Shown here in pieces: positions 41,504 to 50,928 of a stretch of DNA of 64,000 bases. Origin of the DNA: Planktosalinus sp963975935 (GTDB taxonomy: Bacteria > Bacteroidota > Bacteroidia > Flavobacteriales > Flavobacteriaceae); assembly GCA_963975935.1 (NCBI GenBank), contig CAXBIQ010000001.1, positions 62,001 to 126,000 on the forward strand, read 5' to 3'. The notes under the pieces were generated by a model. The model made no database searches, was not told the DNA's origin, and saw only the letters and a program-made list of their open reading frames with translations. The position numbers were made by a program, and so were the translations under genes. Each line of letters opens with the position of its first letter. Positions within the stretch are counted from its first letter, which is position 1.

Positions 41504-42484
41504 TTACTTGTTCTCTGCTATATTCTTAAGTTTTTTATAACTATATATGAAGAAAAAGGTTAGTGAAAATATTATTAATAAATAAATAGGGTATTTAATT
41601 ATTGGTGAAAATGATAATTTGGAATGATCCTCTATGTTATAATCAATATTTACAACTTTTATAATATCTCTATAATCTACACTTTGTTTTTGTTTAGTTA
41701 ATAATTCATCCATTAGCAGTCTCTTTCTCTCAATAAGATTATGAAAATTAGAATTGTCATTAATTACAACGCCTTGGCTTGTTTGTTGAGCAATATCTTT
41801 TGATGCAGAGGATAATAAAGTGTCTATTTGTCTAATCATGTTCTTATTCTCAACAATTTGAAAATCTGTATTATCTCTGTAAACTTCTCCATAATTATAA
41901 TAATGTTGATTATCATTTAGGTTTTTTAAGATATTTGCCACAATATTTTCTGAATCATTTTTTCCTTTAATTTTAAAATTAAGTTTATGATATTTATAGT
42001 ATTTGCTATTGGAAAATTCCTCCATATACTCTTCAATGTCTTGATTTTGAGTAAAAATTCTGAAAATATCTATATTCTCTCTTGACTTAGCAATAAAATT
42101 ATATATGTCTGCAATCGGCTCAATTTGAATCTTTTTTAAATGCCTATAATCGCTGTCTAATATTTTTTTTAGATAAAGAGTGTCTCTTGATTCAATTTTT
42201 GAATTCAATGCTTCTATTTTATCATATAAATAGTCTACACTTTCAAAATTAGGAATCACAATTGCTTTATTATCGTAAACAGTTTTAGTTTTCGAATCAA
42301 CGTAATAACCATAGGCGGCACCAACAATTATTAGAGCCATAACAATGATTTTGAATTTCAGAAAGAAAGCTATTACTTCAAAAAGTAACTTTACACTTTT
42401 CTTAAAAAGATCATTGAGTTTTTTAAAAATATAACCCAAGTCTATTTCTTCTGACTGGTTTGAATGGGAGGGTTGGTTATTCAT
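41504..42484 (-). CDS. Wzz-like polysaccharide chain-length determinant / co-polymerase
   Basis: 326 residues with the two-span PCP-1 layout: one helix near the N-terminus (about 47-68, FKIIVMALIIVGAAYGYYVD), a periplasmic helical and charged domain of about 220 residues, and a second helix near the C-terminus (YPIYLLIIFSLTFFFIYSY). There is no C-terminal Tyr kinase domain. Proteins of this shape set the modal length of Wzy-made chains. The sequence is AT-rich and divergent, as expected for a locus-specific factor. It is the first gene of the export block after DUF6909. Confidence 0.78.
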   Translation of the reverse strand: MNNQPSHSNQSEEIDLGYIFKKLNDLFKKSVKLLFEVIAFFLKFKIIVMALIIVGAAYGYYVDSKTKTVYDNKAIVIPNFESVDYLYDKIEALNSKIESRDTLYLKKILDSDYRHLKKIQIEPIADIYNFIAKSRENIDIFRIFTQNQDIEEYMEEFSNSKYYKYHKLNFKIKGKNDSENIVANILKNLNDNQHYYNYGEVYRDNTDFQIVENKNMIRQIDTLLSSASKDIAQQTSQGVVINDNSNFHNLIERKRLLMDELLTKQKQSVDYRDIIKVVNIDYNIEDHSKLSFSPIIKYPIYLLIIFSLTFFFIYSYKKLKNIAENK

Positions 42485-42494
42485 AGTTTGGTTA

Positions 42495-44183
42495 TTAACT
42501 TAATATTTGTTCTAAAATCTTTTGTGTAATCAAGTATGTGGGTTTGACCCCTGACATTCCCAATCCGCCGGAGGCCAGTGTGCTTCCGGTTTCCAAAGGG
42601 TTATCTGAGGCATAATATGCATATCTTACTTCCACCTTTGGGCTTATACTTCCCCTTATTTTGGAGGCTGCCTGAATGGCTTTTTGATAGTGTGCCCCCT
42701 CCATCTCAAGGCCAATTACATTCCAGGTAGAGTCGTGAAAGAACTTTAAAATGTCCTTGTTTTGAAGTGAGGTCCCCAAAACCGATATCATACTTCCTTC
42801 ACATATTTTAATGCCGCTATCCTCAAAATGTGTTGCTTTTAAACGGTTTTTAAAGGGATAGTTGTCTGCAGTTCCTTCAAACAAGTGGGCATTAGGAATC
42901 ATAATGTCACCCTTTCCTCCTTCAAGTATGCCTGCTTTCCCCATAATTGAAATAGACTTTATGTTTAAAAAGTGGGTTTTTTTATTTTCACACTTGTAAG
43001 GCTTTAATAATTCGTCCATCGTTTCGTAAGCCTGCTCACCAAAAGCATAATCCATAACAAGTATCACCGGTGATTCAGTTTTGGACTTATCAGCATCATT
43101 ATGTATAAGATGCGAACAGTCAATATGGGTTGCGTCAAACAACTGTACATCTATATTGGTCCCACTGGTGTCCTCAATGAATTGCATCCCGCTTTCCTGT
43201 GCCAATTTAACAACTTTATTCCGCATCGCTATATTCTCGGGCTTACTAAGTTGCTCATAAGCCTGCATAGGGGTGGCTTTTTTGATATCAGTTTTTAAAG
43301 CTATGTGGGCAAAAAGGGTGTTCATAACACTGTGCATGTTTGCACTTATAATGTGTATGGGGCGGTTGAGCATTTCTTTTGCGTGCAACGATTTCTTAAT
43401 ATTATTTGCCCATACTTCGCCGTGAATGTGGTGCCCCAAGCGCTCCCTGAGCACCGGGCTAAAGGTTATCACGCGTTTGTTATCATCTAAAATTTCTTCA
43501 GAAGCAATTTTGCCCAGATGGTAAATAATATTCAAAAAACGATTTGGGTTCTCTTTCGTTGCAAAAAGGGGGTATATGGCGTTTACTTCTGCAAAAGTTC
43601 TCCCTAAAATATTGGCCGTGTGGGTAAGTGCCACCTCTTTTTCTTTTTCTGAAATCTCACTGTTTTTTGAGACCGCCTCTTCAAGTTTCTTCCAGTCGCG
43701 GGTGACAGCACCATTGTCATCAACCACAACCCTTTTGATTATTTTGTGGGATTCTATATAAAGAAACGTAAGGTGTGTAAGAATATCATAGATTTCAGAT
43801 CGCCCTCGGGTAATTTCAATGTTCATCTGTTCATCATCAATACGGTAACAATTTCTTCTTCGCTTTGGCGGAATGATGACTTTAAAGTGAGATCTGGAGT
43901 AACCCTCATCACTTGTTAGATTAATATACCGGCACTCTTCAATTCCATTGGGAAGGCGTTCTATAACATAAAGCAGGCCCTGTAGTTCCAGTTTGTCTTC
44001 TGCAATGGACCCATAAATTTCGGGGCGTAATGTTAGTAAAGACTCCCTTAAGGTTTCACCGGATACACCCATAGGTTTATAAAACCCACGGTTAAACAGA
44101 TGGCGCATTGTGATATACATACGCTCAATTGCATTTGTGCTTTCCTGCGCCCGTGTTCTTTTGTGTGTGGTAATTTTTGTCAT
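42495..44183 (-). CDS. DUF6909-type protein with nucleosidase/phosphorylase-like C-terminus
   Basis: 562 residues, soluble. The N-terminal 200 residues are Arg-rich and helical (THKRTRAQESTNAIERMYIT opening). The C-terminal half contains VLGTSLQNKDILKFF and VIGLEMEGAHYQKAIQAA, the latter resembling the MExAA-type ribose/purine site of PNP, MTA/SAH nucleosidase and AMP nucleosidase, then YYASDNPLETGSTL. It is conserved in Flavobacteriia but uncharacterised as far as I know. A nucleotide-related activity is inference. A -7 element lies ten bases upstream, so it need not belong to the capsule operon although only 10 bases separate it from the Wzz-like gene. Confidence 0.7.
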   Translation of the reverse strand: MTKITTHKRTRAQESTNAIERMYITMRHLFNRGFYKPMGVSGETLRESLLTLRPEIYGSIAEDKLELQGLLYVIERLPNGIEECRYINLTSDEGYSRSHFKVIIPPKRRRNCYRIDDEQMNIEITRGRSEIYDILTHLTFLYIESHKIIKRVVVDDNGAVTRDWKKLEEAVSKNSEISEKEKEVALTHTANILGRTFAEVNAIYPLFATKENPNRFLNIIYHLGKIASEEILDDNKRVITFSPVLRERLGHHIHGEVWANNIKKSLHAKEMLNRPIHIISANMHSVMNTLFAHIALKTDIKKATPMQAYEQLSKPENIAMRNKVVKLAQESGMQFIEDTSGTNIDVQLFDATHIDCSHLIHNDADKSKTESPVILVMDYAFGEQAYETMDELLKPYKCENKKTHFLNIKSISIMGKAGILEGGKGDIMIPNAHLFEGTADNYPFKNRLKATHFEDSGIKICEGSMISVLGTSLQNKDILKFFHDSTWNVIGLEMEGAHYQKAIQAASKIRGSISPKVEVRYAYYASDNPLETGSTLASGGLGMSGVKPTYLITQKILEQILS

Positions 44184-44193
44184 AAGTGAATAG

Positions 44194-44201
44194 CAAATAT
44201 A
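44194..44201 (-). promoter_or_regulatory. -7 element of the DUF6909 gene
   Basis: Read leftward: TATATTTG, full TAnnTTTG, ten bases before the ATG at 44183 and at the very end of the GH3 gene region. It would give a leaderless or very short-leader transcript. Confidence 0.4.
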
Positions 44202-44208
44202 GAACTTA

Positions 44209-45708
44209 TTAACTATTTATTTTGAGAAGCTTTTCAGCAATATTCCTGTCATTTGATAAGCGGGGAAGTTTGTTTTGCCCGCCCAGCTTCCCCTGTGATT
44301 TCATATACTCATTAAAGCTGTCTTTTTTCATAGGAACAATCTTCAATGTTTGCAGAATTTTCCCTTTGATTAAATCGAGGTAATAACTGTTCTGAGCTTG
44401 TAAAGCAGTATCAATTTTTTGAGCAAAATCAGTTATATTTTTGGGCTCATTTTGGAACTCGATAAACCACTGATGGTAAGGAAGCCCGCCTTCTTGTGGG
44501 GTAATATTTGGTGCCACTGTAAATTCATTAATGCGTACGTCTTTTGTCTCACTGACAGCCTCCTGAAGCGCGTGCTCCACCTCTTTGGCAATAACGTGTT
44601 CCCCAAAAGCAGAAATAAAATGTTTGATTCTTCCCGAAACAATCACACGATAAGGTTTTAGTGATGTAAACTGAACGGTATCTCCAATATTATAACCCCA
44701 TAACCCCGCATTTGATGAAATGATCATCACATAATTTGTGTCTAACTCAACTTCGTTAATCCTTATGCGTCGGGGATTCTCGTCAAAAAATTCAGTTGCT
44801 TTTATAAATTCATAAAAAATTCCCGAATTCAAAAGAAGCAGCATCCCCTTTTCGGTTTGTGAATCCTGGAAGGCAAAAAATCCTTCTGATGCCGGATAAA
44901 GCTCTATACTATCTACTTTTCTGCCAATTAAATTTTCAAATTTTGCCCGGTACGGCTCATAGTTAACCCCGCCGTAAATAAAAAGCTTAAACTCGGGAAA
45001 AAGCTCTCCCACTTTCTTACCGGTTTTCTTCTGCAACTGTTCAAAATACATTTGAACCCAAGAGGGTATGCCGCTGATGACAGACATATTCTCGTTTTTT
45101 GTTTCCTCCACGATGGCATCAACTTTGGTTTCCCAATCATCAATGCAATTTGTTTCCCAACTTGGCAATCTGTTTTTCTGAAGGTATGACGGAACATAAT
45201 GGGCCACAATTCCTGATAACCTTCCCAGCTTAACGCCGTTTTTTTCTTCAAGCTCTGGGCTTCCCTGGAGAAATATCATCTTGCCGTCCACAAACTTTGC
45301 GTTTCCTGTTTCAGCAATGTAATGCAGAATAGCATCACGGGCGGCTTCAATATGATAGGGCATGGATTCCTTTGTTAGCGGAATGTATTTTGCACCTGAA
45401 GTAGTGCCCGAAGTTTTGGCAAAATACAACGGTTTCCCCGGCCAGAGTACATCTGCTTTTCCGGAAACAACCTTATCTGCATAATGCTTTAATTCTTCAT
45501 AATCCCTGATGGGAATGCGCTCTGTAAAATCTTTGTATGTATGTATGTTTTTAAAATCATGATCCCTTCCAAAGTCAGTGTCTTTTGCTTTATCTATCAA
45601 GTCCAAAAAAACTTTTTCCTGAGTCTTTAAAGGATGTTTTGCCCACTTTTGGGTTTTATGCTTTATGTACTTGGCAAATATTTTTGCCGCAAATGCTTTT
45701 ATTGACAT
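44209..45708 (-). CDS. GH3 family acyl-adenylating protein
   Basis: 499 residues of the GH3 superfamily. FAKTSGTTSGAKYIPLT is the adenylate-forming P-loop, YPASEGFFAFQ the central acidic motif, and MIISSNAGLWGYNIGDTVQF the third. Plant members join amino acids to jasmonate or auxin via acyl-AMP. Bacterial members are common in Bacteroidota and mostly uncharacterised, so substrate is unknown. It is leftward between the M23 peptidase and DUF6909, 45 bases downstream of the former. Confidence 0.88.
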   Translation of the reverse strand: MSIKAFAAKIFAKYIKHKTQKWAKHPLKTQEKVFLDLIDKAKDTDFGRDHDFKNIHTYKDFTERIPIRDYEELKHYADKVVSGKADVLWPGKPLYFAKTSGTTSGAKYIPLTKESMPYHIEAARDAILHYIAETGNAKFVDGKMIFLQGSPELEEKNGVKLGRLSGIVAHYVPSYLQKNRLPSWETNCIDDWETKVDAIVEETKNENMSVISGIPSWVQMYFEQLQKKTGKKVGELFPEFKLFIYGGVNYEPYRAKFENLIGRKVDSIELYPASEGFFAFQDSQTEKGMLLLLNSGIFYEFIKATEFFDENPRRIRINEVELDTNYVMIISSNAGLWGYNIGDTVQFTSLKPYRVIVSGRIKHFISAFGEHVIAKEVEHALQEAVSETKDVRINEFTVAPNITPQEGGLPYHQWFIEFQNEPKNITDFAQKIDTALQAQNSYYLDLIKGKILQTLKIVPMKKDSFNEYMKSQGKLGGQNKLPRLSNDRNIAEKLLKINS

Positions 45709-45753
45709 AGTGTTTTTTATTTCTGAAAGCTTTCTAAAAAAGTTTCAGTGAAT

Positions 45754-46623
45754 TTAATTAAAGTCAATGAAATTTGTGGGATTTATGGGATAGCCATTAC
45801 TCCATAATTCAAAATGCAAATGAGCTCCTGTTGTAAGGTCTCCGGTTGACCCTGAAGTTGCAATAACCTCTCCACCCTTAACCAAATCACCTTGCTGTTT
45901 TATTAATGATGAATTGTGTTTGTAAGCAGAAATCAGATTGTTGTGATGCTCAAGTATGATTACATATCCGGTTTCTGCAGTCCATTCAGCAAAAATCACA
46001 GTGCCATCTGCAGTGGCCTTTACAGGCGTGTTAACGGGCACAACGATATCTACTGCATAATGCTTGCTTTTCACATCATAAGTTTCAGAAATAGGCCCGT
46101 TAACCGGTGGAAACAAAACGCTGGTAATCATATTTGAAGAGGGCTCAAAAATGTTGTATTTTTCTTCCTGGGCAACACGCTCCCGCAGCAGCTCTTCTTT
46201 TTTGGACGGGGATAAGTTTAATCCCGACAGCTCTTCATTAACTGAGTTTATAATGGAGTCTTTATTGATTTGCTCTGTTTGTAAATCTCCGGTAAGTACT
46301 TTTTTTACTGATGCAAGATATTGTTGGTTTAAGTATAAAACCCGTTGTATGGAGTCAGTTTTATATGCGAGTTCTGTGGCCTGCTGTTTTAATTGTGTGG
46401 ATGAATATCCCGGGATGTACTCCCTCAGTGGTGTAAATGCAATAATAACAGTGGTAATTATTACCAAAAACAAGGCAAAAAGGGTAGAAAACACAAATAC
46501 ATTCAACCGATTGAGCTTGAAAGACATCTTTTCCTCAAAAGTGTCTTCATTTAAAACTACCAGCCTGTACTTGTTGAGCAGTTTTTTTACAATGCGTTTT
46601 CTTTTTTTTTGTTTTGGCTTCAT
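45754..46623 (-). CDS. M23 family peptidoglycan endopeptidase, membrane anchored
   Basis: 289 residues from the ATG at 46623 (a second in-frame ATG lies two codons upstream). A very basic N-terminus is followed by one membrane helix (FVFSTLFALFLVIITTVIIAF), a helical linker and a LytM domain with both zinc motifs intact: HYAVD (HxxxD) and HLHFE (HxH). Unlike the EnvC-like protein at 1842, this one should be catalytically active, cutting peptide cross-links in the periplasm. It is the first gene of a leftward run with GH3. The -7 element is at 46659-46666. Confidence 0.92.
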   Translation of the reverse strand: MKPKQKKRKRIVKKLLNKYRLVVLNEDTFEEKMSFKLNRLNVFVFSTLFALFLVIITTVIIAFTPLREYIPGYSSTQLKQQATELAYKTDSIQRVLYLNQQYLASVKKVLTGDLQTEQINKDSIINSVNEELSGLNLSPSKKEELLRERVAQEEKYNIFEPSSNMITSVLFPPVNGPISETYDVKSKHYAVDIVVPVNTPVKATADGTVIFAEWTAETGYVIILEHHNNLISAYKHNSSLIKQQGDLVKGGEVIATSGSTGDLTTGAHLHFELWSNGYPINPTNFIDFN

Positions 46624-46658
46624 GTACACTTTTTCATTACTCCTGATACACTAAAAAA

Positions 46659-46666
46659 CAAAGATA
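46659..46666 (-). promoter_or_regulatory. -7 element of the M23 peptidase promoter
   Basis: Read leftward: TATCTTTG, 35 bases before the ATG. A TTG at 46691-46689 lies 22 bases upstream and could be the -33 part. The 208-base divergent gap to tatA holds this and the tatA -7 element only. Confidence 0.45.
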
Positions 46667-46805
46667 CAATTACCCATAATAATTATATCAATTCTTTGGC
46701 TAAAACGTGGCAACTCCTCTTATGTTGTATGGAAGATATATTGTAATTTTAATGTTTAAAAAGTTAATCTACCTTAAAAAAACAACGGATTCAAAAAAAT
46801 CTTAG

Positions 46806-46813
46806 TAACTTTG
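46806..46813 (+). promoter_or_regulatory. -7 element of the tatA promoter
   Basis: TAACTTTG fits TAnnTTTG, 18 bases before the ATG at 46832. No clear -33 TTG at standard spacing. Confidence 0.5.
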
Positions 46814-46831
46814 TTGTCTAAATTTTAAGAT

Positions 46832-47020
46832 ATGAATGCATTGTTTATCCCCTTAGCTATTGGCCCCTGGCAAATTGTTTTGATCGTAGTGGTGGTTCTG
46901 CTTCTTTTTGGCGGAAAAAAAATACCCGAATTGATGCGCGGATTAGGAAGCGGAATCAAAGAATTTAAAGATGCTTCCCGTGAAGAAAATAAAGAAGGGG
47001 AAGATAAAATTGAAAAATAA
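46832..47020 (+). CDS. tatA: Sec-independent protein translocase TatA/TatE
   Basis: 62 residues: one short N-terminal membrane helix (about 10-27, GPWQIVLIVVVVLLLFGG), the FGGKKIPELMRGLGSGI hinge and amphipathic helix, and a charged tail. This is a complete minimal TatA. It oligomerises to form the pore for folded proteins with twin-arginine signals. No tatC is in the window. The gene is monocistronic: -7 element upstream and a strong bidirectional terminator 20 bases downstream. Confidence 0.96.
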   Translation: MNALFIPLAIGPWQIVLIVVVVLLLFGGKKIPELMRGLGSGIKEFKDASREENKEGEDKIEK

Positions 47021-47039
47021 TAAAGTTTTTATATAAACT

Positions 47040-47070
47040 AAAAATTCTGCTTTTCAGCAGAATTTTTTTT
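47040..47070. terminator. Bidirectional intrinsic terminator between tatA and the DUF4837 gene
   Basis: AAAAATTCTGC (47040-47050), loop TTTTCA, GCAGAATTTTT (47057-47067), then T to 47070: an 11-bp perfect stem with an eight-T run on the plus strand and a five-T run on the minus strand. It serves tatA and the convergent DUF4837 gene, whose stop codon overlaps its edge. Confidence 0.85.
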
Positions 47071-48049
47071 ATTCAATTTTTGCAGACTTAATAATCGCAT
47101 CAAGTTCGAATTGATAATCCCTTTTGTTGACTGAGGGTGCAAAGGTAAAGCCTTCAATCACCAGATAACGATCGTTTTTTTCATCCTTTATGATGTAAGA
47201 AATAAAAGGCCCGGCCATATAGAAATTAAATACTTCCCAGGTACCGCGTACTTCATAAGCAAATTTGCCATCTACTTCTGATTCAAAAATATACGGGGAA
47301 AATGCTTTTTCGGTAATCATATGGCTTCCTTCCGTGGGGCCGGGTATGTGAGTTTTACCTATTGAATCTCTCATAGAAATGATTTCCTGCATTCTGGTTT
47401 CTTCATTTTCAAAACTTACCAAAGGCATTTCATAAACCAGAATGTTTAAATCCCCGGAGCGTATATCTTTTCTCAGCCAAACAAAATCATTTGTTATTTT
47501 TGCAAAACGATATACAGAAGGCATCTTTAACGATACACCCAGGCTGTCTTTTAGAGGCTCAATATCAAGCAATGACAATGACATGCGGCGGTGTTTTTCC
47601 TGAACTTCCATCTTGTAGAAATCATTAATGATTTCGGGGGCTTTATCTTCAATTATGGCCAGCAATTCTTCATTGGTTTGGGCACTGATGAAGATACCCT
47701 TTTGTGGTCTCGCATAATGGTCTGTGGCGACTCGGTAGTTTGTTTCTTTTCCTTTTTGGACAAATATAAAATTGCGGTGTTGTTGTGTGAAGCCTTCAAA
47801 AGACTGAGGCGGTAACTGGTTAAGGCTGTACAGGGGTTCTTGCTGCGGAAGCCCGTCAACAGGCGCTGCAAAAATTTTCCGGATGGTTTCTCCCACTTCT
47901 CCCGTCCAGAGGTCATTTTCAATTACTACCTGAATGTTGTTTAAATTGCCTGATGATTTGGGCAACATTGCTTGTCTTTCTTCTTTGGTCTGGTCACAGG
48001 AGCTAAAAACAATTAATAGCGAAAAAAGTACAAGTATTGAATTTTTCAT
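47069..48049 (-). CDS. DUF4837 lipoprotein
   Basis: 326 residues with a lipoprotein signal (LIVFSSC, Cys at residue 19). The mature part has repeated WEVFNFYMAGPFISYI-type strands and many charged segments, matching DUF4837, a Bacteroidota family of unknown function usually beside a LysM lytic transglycosylase, as here. It is predicted to sit on the periplasmic face of a membrane. It follows the transglycosylase by 24 bases and ends at a bidirectional terminator. Confidence 0.82.
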   Translation of the reverse strand: MKNSILVLFSLLIVFSSCDQTKEERQAMLPKSSGNLNNIQVVIENDLWTGEVGETIRKIFAAPVDGLPQQEPLYSLNQLPPQSFEGFTQQHRNFIFVQKGKETNYRVATDHYARPQKGIFISAQTNEELLAIIEDKAPEIINDFYKMEVQEKHRRMSLSLLDIEPLKDSLGVSLKMPSVYRFAKITNDFVWLRKDIRSGDLNILVYEMPLVSFENEETRMQEIISMRDSIGKTHIPGPTEGSHMITEKAFSPYIFESEVDGKFAYEVRGTWEVFNFYMAGPFISYIIKDEKNDRYLVIEGFTFAPSVNKRDYQFELDAIIKSAKIE

Positions 48050-48073
48050 TGTTTGTGTTTTTGGTTATCAATC

Positions 48074-49609
48074 TCAACCCTTCTGAATTTTCAGTTTCAT
48101 ACCGGGTTTTAATTTTGTACCACTAATATCGTTCCATTTTTTTATGTTATCCACAGAAACCCCGGGAAATTTTTGGGCAATGCTCCATAAAGAGTCACCA
48201 TTTTTGACAACATATTGACTTAAACCGGGTTCATTTGTTGCCTGTGATCCGGCTATTACTGAAGGTTTCTTTCCTTTTGGATAGAGAATCAATCGTTGTC
48301 CTATACGCAGATTATTACTCCTAAGACCGTTCCATGCTTTAATGTTGCTGACGGTCACACCATATCTTTCAGCTATTCTTCCAAGAAAATCACCACTTTT
48401 GACGCGATATGTTATTTGGTCTTCCTGACTGTAAAATTCAGGTAACGGCTTTTCCTTTTTTTCTGATATACTTTTCGCGTAAGCGTAAATATGTTCTTCA
48501 TTGGTTACAAAAGCACCCAGCCTGTCCAGCGGAAGGCGTAACGTATAGCTTTTTCCTTTGATATAAGGGATTAAATCCAATTTGTATGAAGGGTTCAAAA
48601 ACTGAAGTTCTTCTAAAGGAATTTCCAAAAGGTCTGATATGTGTTCAAAACTCAAGCTTTGCTTGATGTGGATAGTGTCTGTTTCATAGTATGGCAAGCC
48701 TGATTTGGGTAATTGAAACCCGTGCTCCTCTGCAAATTCAAAAATATACATTGTGGCCAGAAAAGCAGGAACATAACCAGCTGTTTCCCTGGGTAAATTG
48801 TGACGAATGTTCCAGTAATTTTTGTTTCCACCAGACCTTCTAATGGCTTTGGAAACATTTCCGGGTCCTGAATTATAAGCTGCAAGGGCCAAATCCCAGT
48901 CGTTAAATACATTGTTTAATTTGTCCAAATATTTTGCTGCAGATTCTGTTGCCCTTAAAGGGTCTGAACGCTCATCAACATAGGAGCTCACATCCATCCC
49001 AAACATTTTTCCCGTGGGGTACATAAATTGCCAAAGCCCCGTTGCACCTACCCTTGATCGCGCCCGTGGGTTCAGGGCTGATTCAACAATTGCAAGGTAT
49101 TTGAGCTCCAACGGAAGGTTGTGCCTGTCCAGTTCTTCTTCAAACATGGGGAAGTAATAATTGCTCAGATTCATGATGCGCTGCAAAGATTTCCTTCTGT
49201 TCTTTAAATATGCTTTGATGACCCGCTCCAGAGAGGGATTGTATTCAACGTTAAAGGGTGTTCTTGCATTTAATTCTATGAGGCGCTCTTTGAGCAACTC
49301 GGTTGTAAGCTCTTCATATACAACCTCTTCTTCCGGGTTTTCCTCAAACTCTGTTACTGTGGCATACATTTCCTCAAAAAGTTCGGAATTGTATAATTCT
49401 CTTTTCCAAAGGCTGTCAATCTCGACGCTTTGGGGGTATTTTTTAAAATAAGCAAGAATGCTGTCTTTAAGGGATAGTGGGTTTTCTTCAAGGGTAATGA
49501 TCTCAGTACCATTGTCAGTAGGATCGGCGGCGGTATCGTCAATATTTTCTTGAGCCTGAACAAAAGAAAACATAAAAGTAAAAATCAGGGGGAGAATTAT
49601 TTTACTCAT
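48074..49609 (-). CDS. Lytic murein transglycosylase with two LysM domains (MltD-like)
   Basis: 511 residues from the ATG at 49609 (MSKIILPLIFTF...QAQ signal peptide); the frame is open further upstream without family sequence. The SLT domain shows ESALNPRARSRVGATGLWQFM (catalytic Glu) and AAYNSGPGNV. Two C-terminal LysM repeats follow (ITYRVKSGDFLGRIAERYG and SQYVVKNGDSLWSIAQKFP), binding glycan strands. It cleaves the MurNAc-GlcNAc bond with 1,6-anhydro product in the periplasm. It is followed by the DUF4837 lipoprotein in an apparent two-gene operon. Confidence 0.94.
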   Translation of the reverse strand: MSKIILPLIFTFMFSFVQAQENIDDTAADPTDNGTEIITLEENPLSLKDSILAYFKKYPQSVEIDSLWKRELYNSELFEEMYATVTEFEENPEEEVVYEELTTELLKERLIELNARTPFNVEYNPSLERVIKAYLKNRRKSLQRIMNLSNYYFPMFEEELDRHNLPLELKYLAIVESALNPRARSRVGATGLWQFMYPTGKMFGMDVSSYVDERSDPLRATESAAKYLDKLNNVFNDWDLALAAYNSGPGNVSKAIRRSGGNKNYWNIRHNLPRETAGYVPAFLATMYIFEFAEEHGFQLPKSGLPYYETDTIHIKQSLSFEHISDLLEIPLEELQFLNPSYKLDLIPYIKGKSYTLRLPLDRLGAFVTNEEHIYAYAKSISEKKEKPLPEFYSQEDQITYRVKSGDFLGRIAERYGVTVSNIKAWNGLRSNNLRIGQRLILYPKGKKPSVIAGSQATNEPGLSQYVVKNGDSLWSIAQKFPGVSVDNIKKWNDISGTKLKPGMKLKIQKG

Positions 49610-49720
49610 GTTTTTAAAGTATGGTTTGTTGCGCAAAATAGTAAAAAAATTAATTGAAAAATATTCTACTGTGTTAAACAACATCAAATTCAACAACGAT
49701 AGTATTTAAATGCTATTGCT

Positions 49721-50908
49721 TTATTCTAAAATTGCAGCAATTCCGGGAAGCGTTTTACCTTCAAGCATTTCAAGCATTGCGCCCCCTCCTGTTGAAACAT
49801 AACTCACCTTGTTTTCAAGTTTAAACTTCTTTACGGCAGCAACCGAATCGCCTCCGCCAACAAGGGAAAAGCACCCGTGTTTTGTGGCTTCAGCAATGGC
49901 AATCCCCAGGGAAACGGTGCCGTGAGAAAACGGTTTCATTTCAAAAACACCAACGGGGCCGTTCCATAAAATTGTTTTTGAATCTCTCACCACTCCCGCA
50001 AATAAGGTGTTTGTTTTTGCCCCCACATCAAGACCCATCCAGCCGTCAGGAATGTCATCTATATCACTGTTTTTTGTATGTGCGTCTTCAGAAAAAGCGT
50101 CGGCGATTATGGCATCGACCGGCAAATGTACAGCTACATTTTTTTCCTTAGCCATCTTTAAAATCTGTAATGCCACATCTTGTTTGTCCTCTTCTACCAT
50201 AGAGTCACCAACGTTTCCTCCTTTGGCTTTGATAAATGTGAAGGCCATTGCTCCACCGATAATAAGATGGTCAATTTTATCTAAAATATTTTCAATTACT
50301 GTTATTTTTGAAGAAACCTTAGCGCCTCCAATAATGGCGGTTACCGGCTTTTTATTATCTTCAAGTACTTTTTTAATACTCGTTATTTCTTGCTCCAGCA
50401 GTTTTCCAAAACATTTTTTTTCCGGAAAAAATTCTGCAATCACAGCGGTAGAGGCATGAGCCCTGTGTGCTGTTCCAAACGCGTCATTGACATAAAAATC
50501 GCCCAATCCTGCTAATTTTTCGGCGAAAGCCTTGTCTCCATCAGTCTCTTCTTTATGATACCTAAGGTTTTCAAGCATTAAAATCTCACCCACTTTCAAT
50601 TCAGATGCGGCTTGTTCTGCTTCAGTGCCGATACAATCCTTCACAAATTTTACTTTCACACCTATAATCTCTGATACTTTCGACACTATGTGTTCTAGTG
50701 AAAATTCGTTTTCACGATTTTCAGGCCTTCCCAGGTGAGACATCAAAATGCAACTTCCTCCGTCTTCAAGAATTTTAATAAGTGTGGGCTTCACAGCTTT
50801 TATCCTGGAGGCGTCAGTCACTTCTTGTTGATCGTTTAAAGGGACATTAAAATCAACCCTGATAAGAGCTTTTTTGTTTTTAAAATTAAAATCGTTGAGG
50901 GTTTTCAT
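49721..50908 (-). CDS. pgk: Phosphoglycerate kinase
   Basis: 395 residues, full length. N-terminal KKALIRVDFNVPLND, the SHLGRPE substrate site, LENLRYHKEE, and C-terminal VGGGDSVAAVKKF nucleotide site with STGGGAMLEMLEG are all present. It catalyses 1,3-bisphosphoglycerate + ADP to 3-phosphoglycerate + ATP in glycolysis. It is transcribed alone leftward and is divergent from holB. A -7 element lies at 50929-50936. Confidence 0.98.
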   Translation of the reverse strand: MKTLNDFNFKNKKALIRVDFNVPLNDQQEVTDASRIKAVKPTLIKILEDGGSCILMSHLGRPENRENEFSLEHIVSKVSEIIGVKVKFVKDCIGTEAEQAASELKVGEILMLENLRYHKEETDGDKAFAEKLAGLGDFYVNDAFGTAHRAHASTAVIAEFFPEKKCFGKLLEQEITSIKKVLEDNKKPVTAIIGGAKVSSKITVIENILDKIDHLIIGGAMAFTFIKAKGGNVGDSMVEEDKQDVALQILKMAKEKNVAVHLPVDAIIADAFSEDAHTKNSDIDDIPDGWMGLDVGAKTNTLFAGVVRDSKTILWNGPVGVFEMKPFSHGTVSLGIAIAEATKHGCFSLVGGGDSVAAVKKFKLENKVSYVSTGGGAMLEMLEGKTLPGIAAILE

Positions 50909-50928
50909 AGAATCATTTTTTAGCTCAA

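Noticed and set aside
46151..46654. Open plus-strand frame of 167 codons opposite the M23 peptidase gene
   Set aside because: It mirrors the reverse strand of a catalytic M23 protein with intact zinc motifs and ends with hydrophobic noise; no independent evidence.
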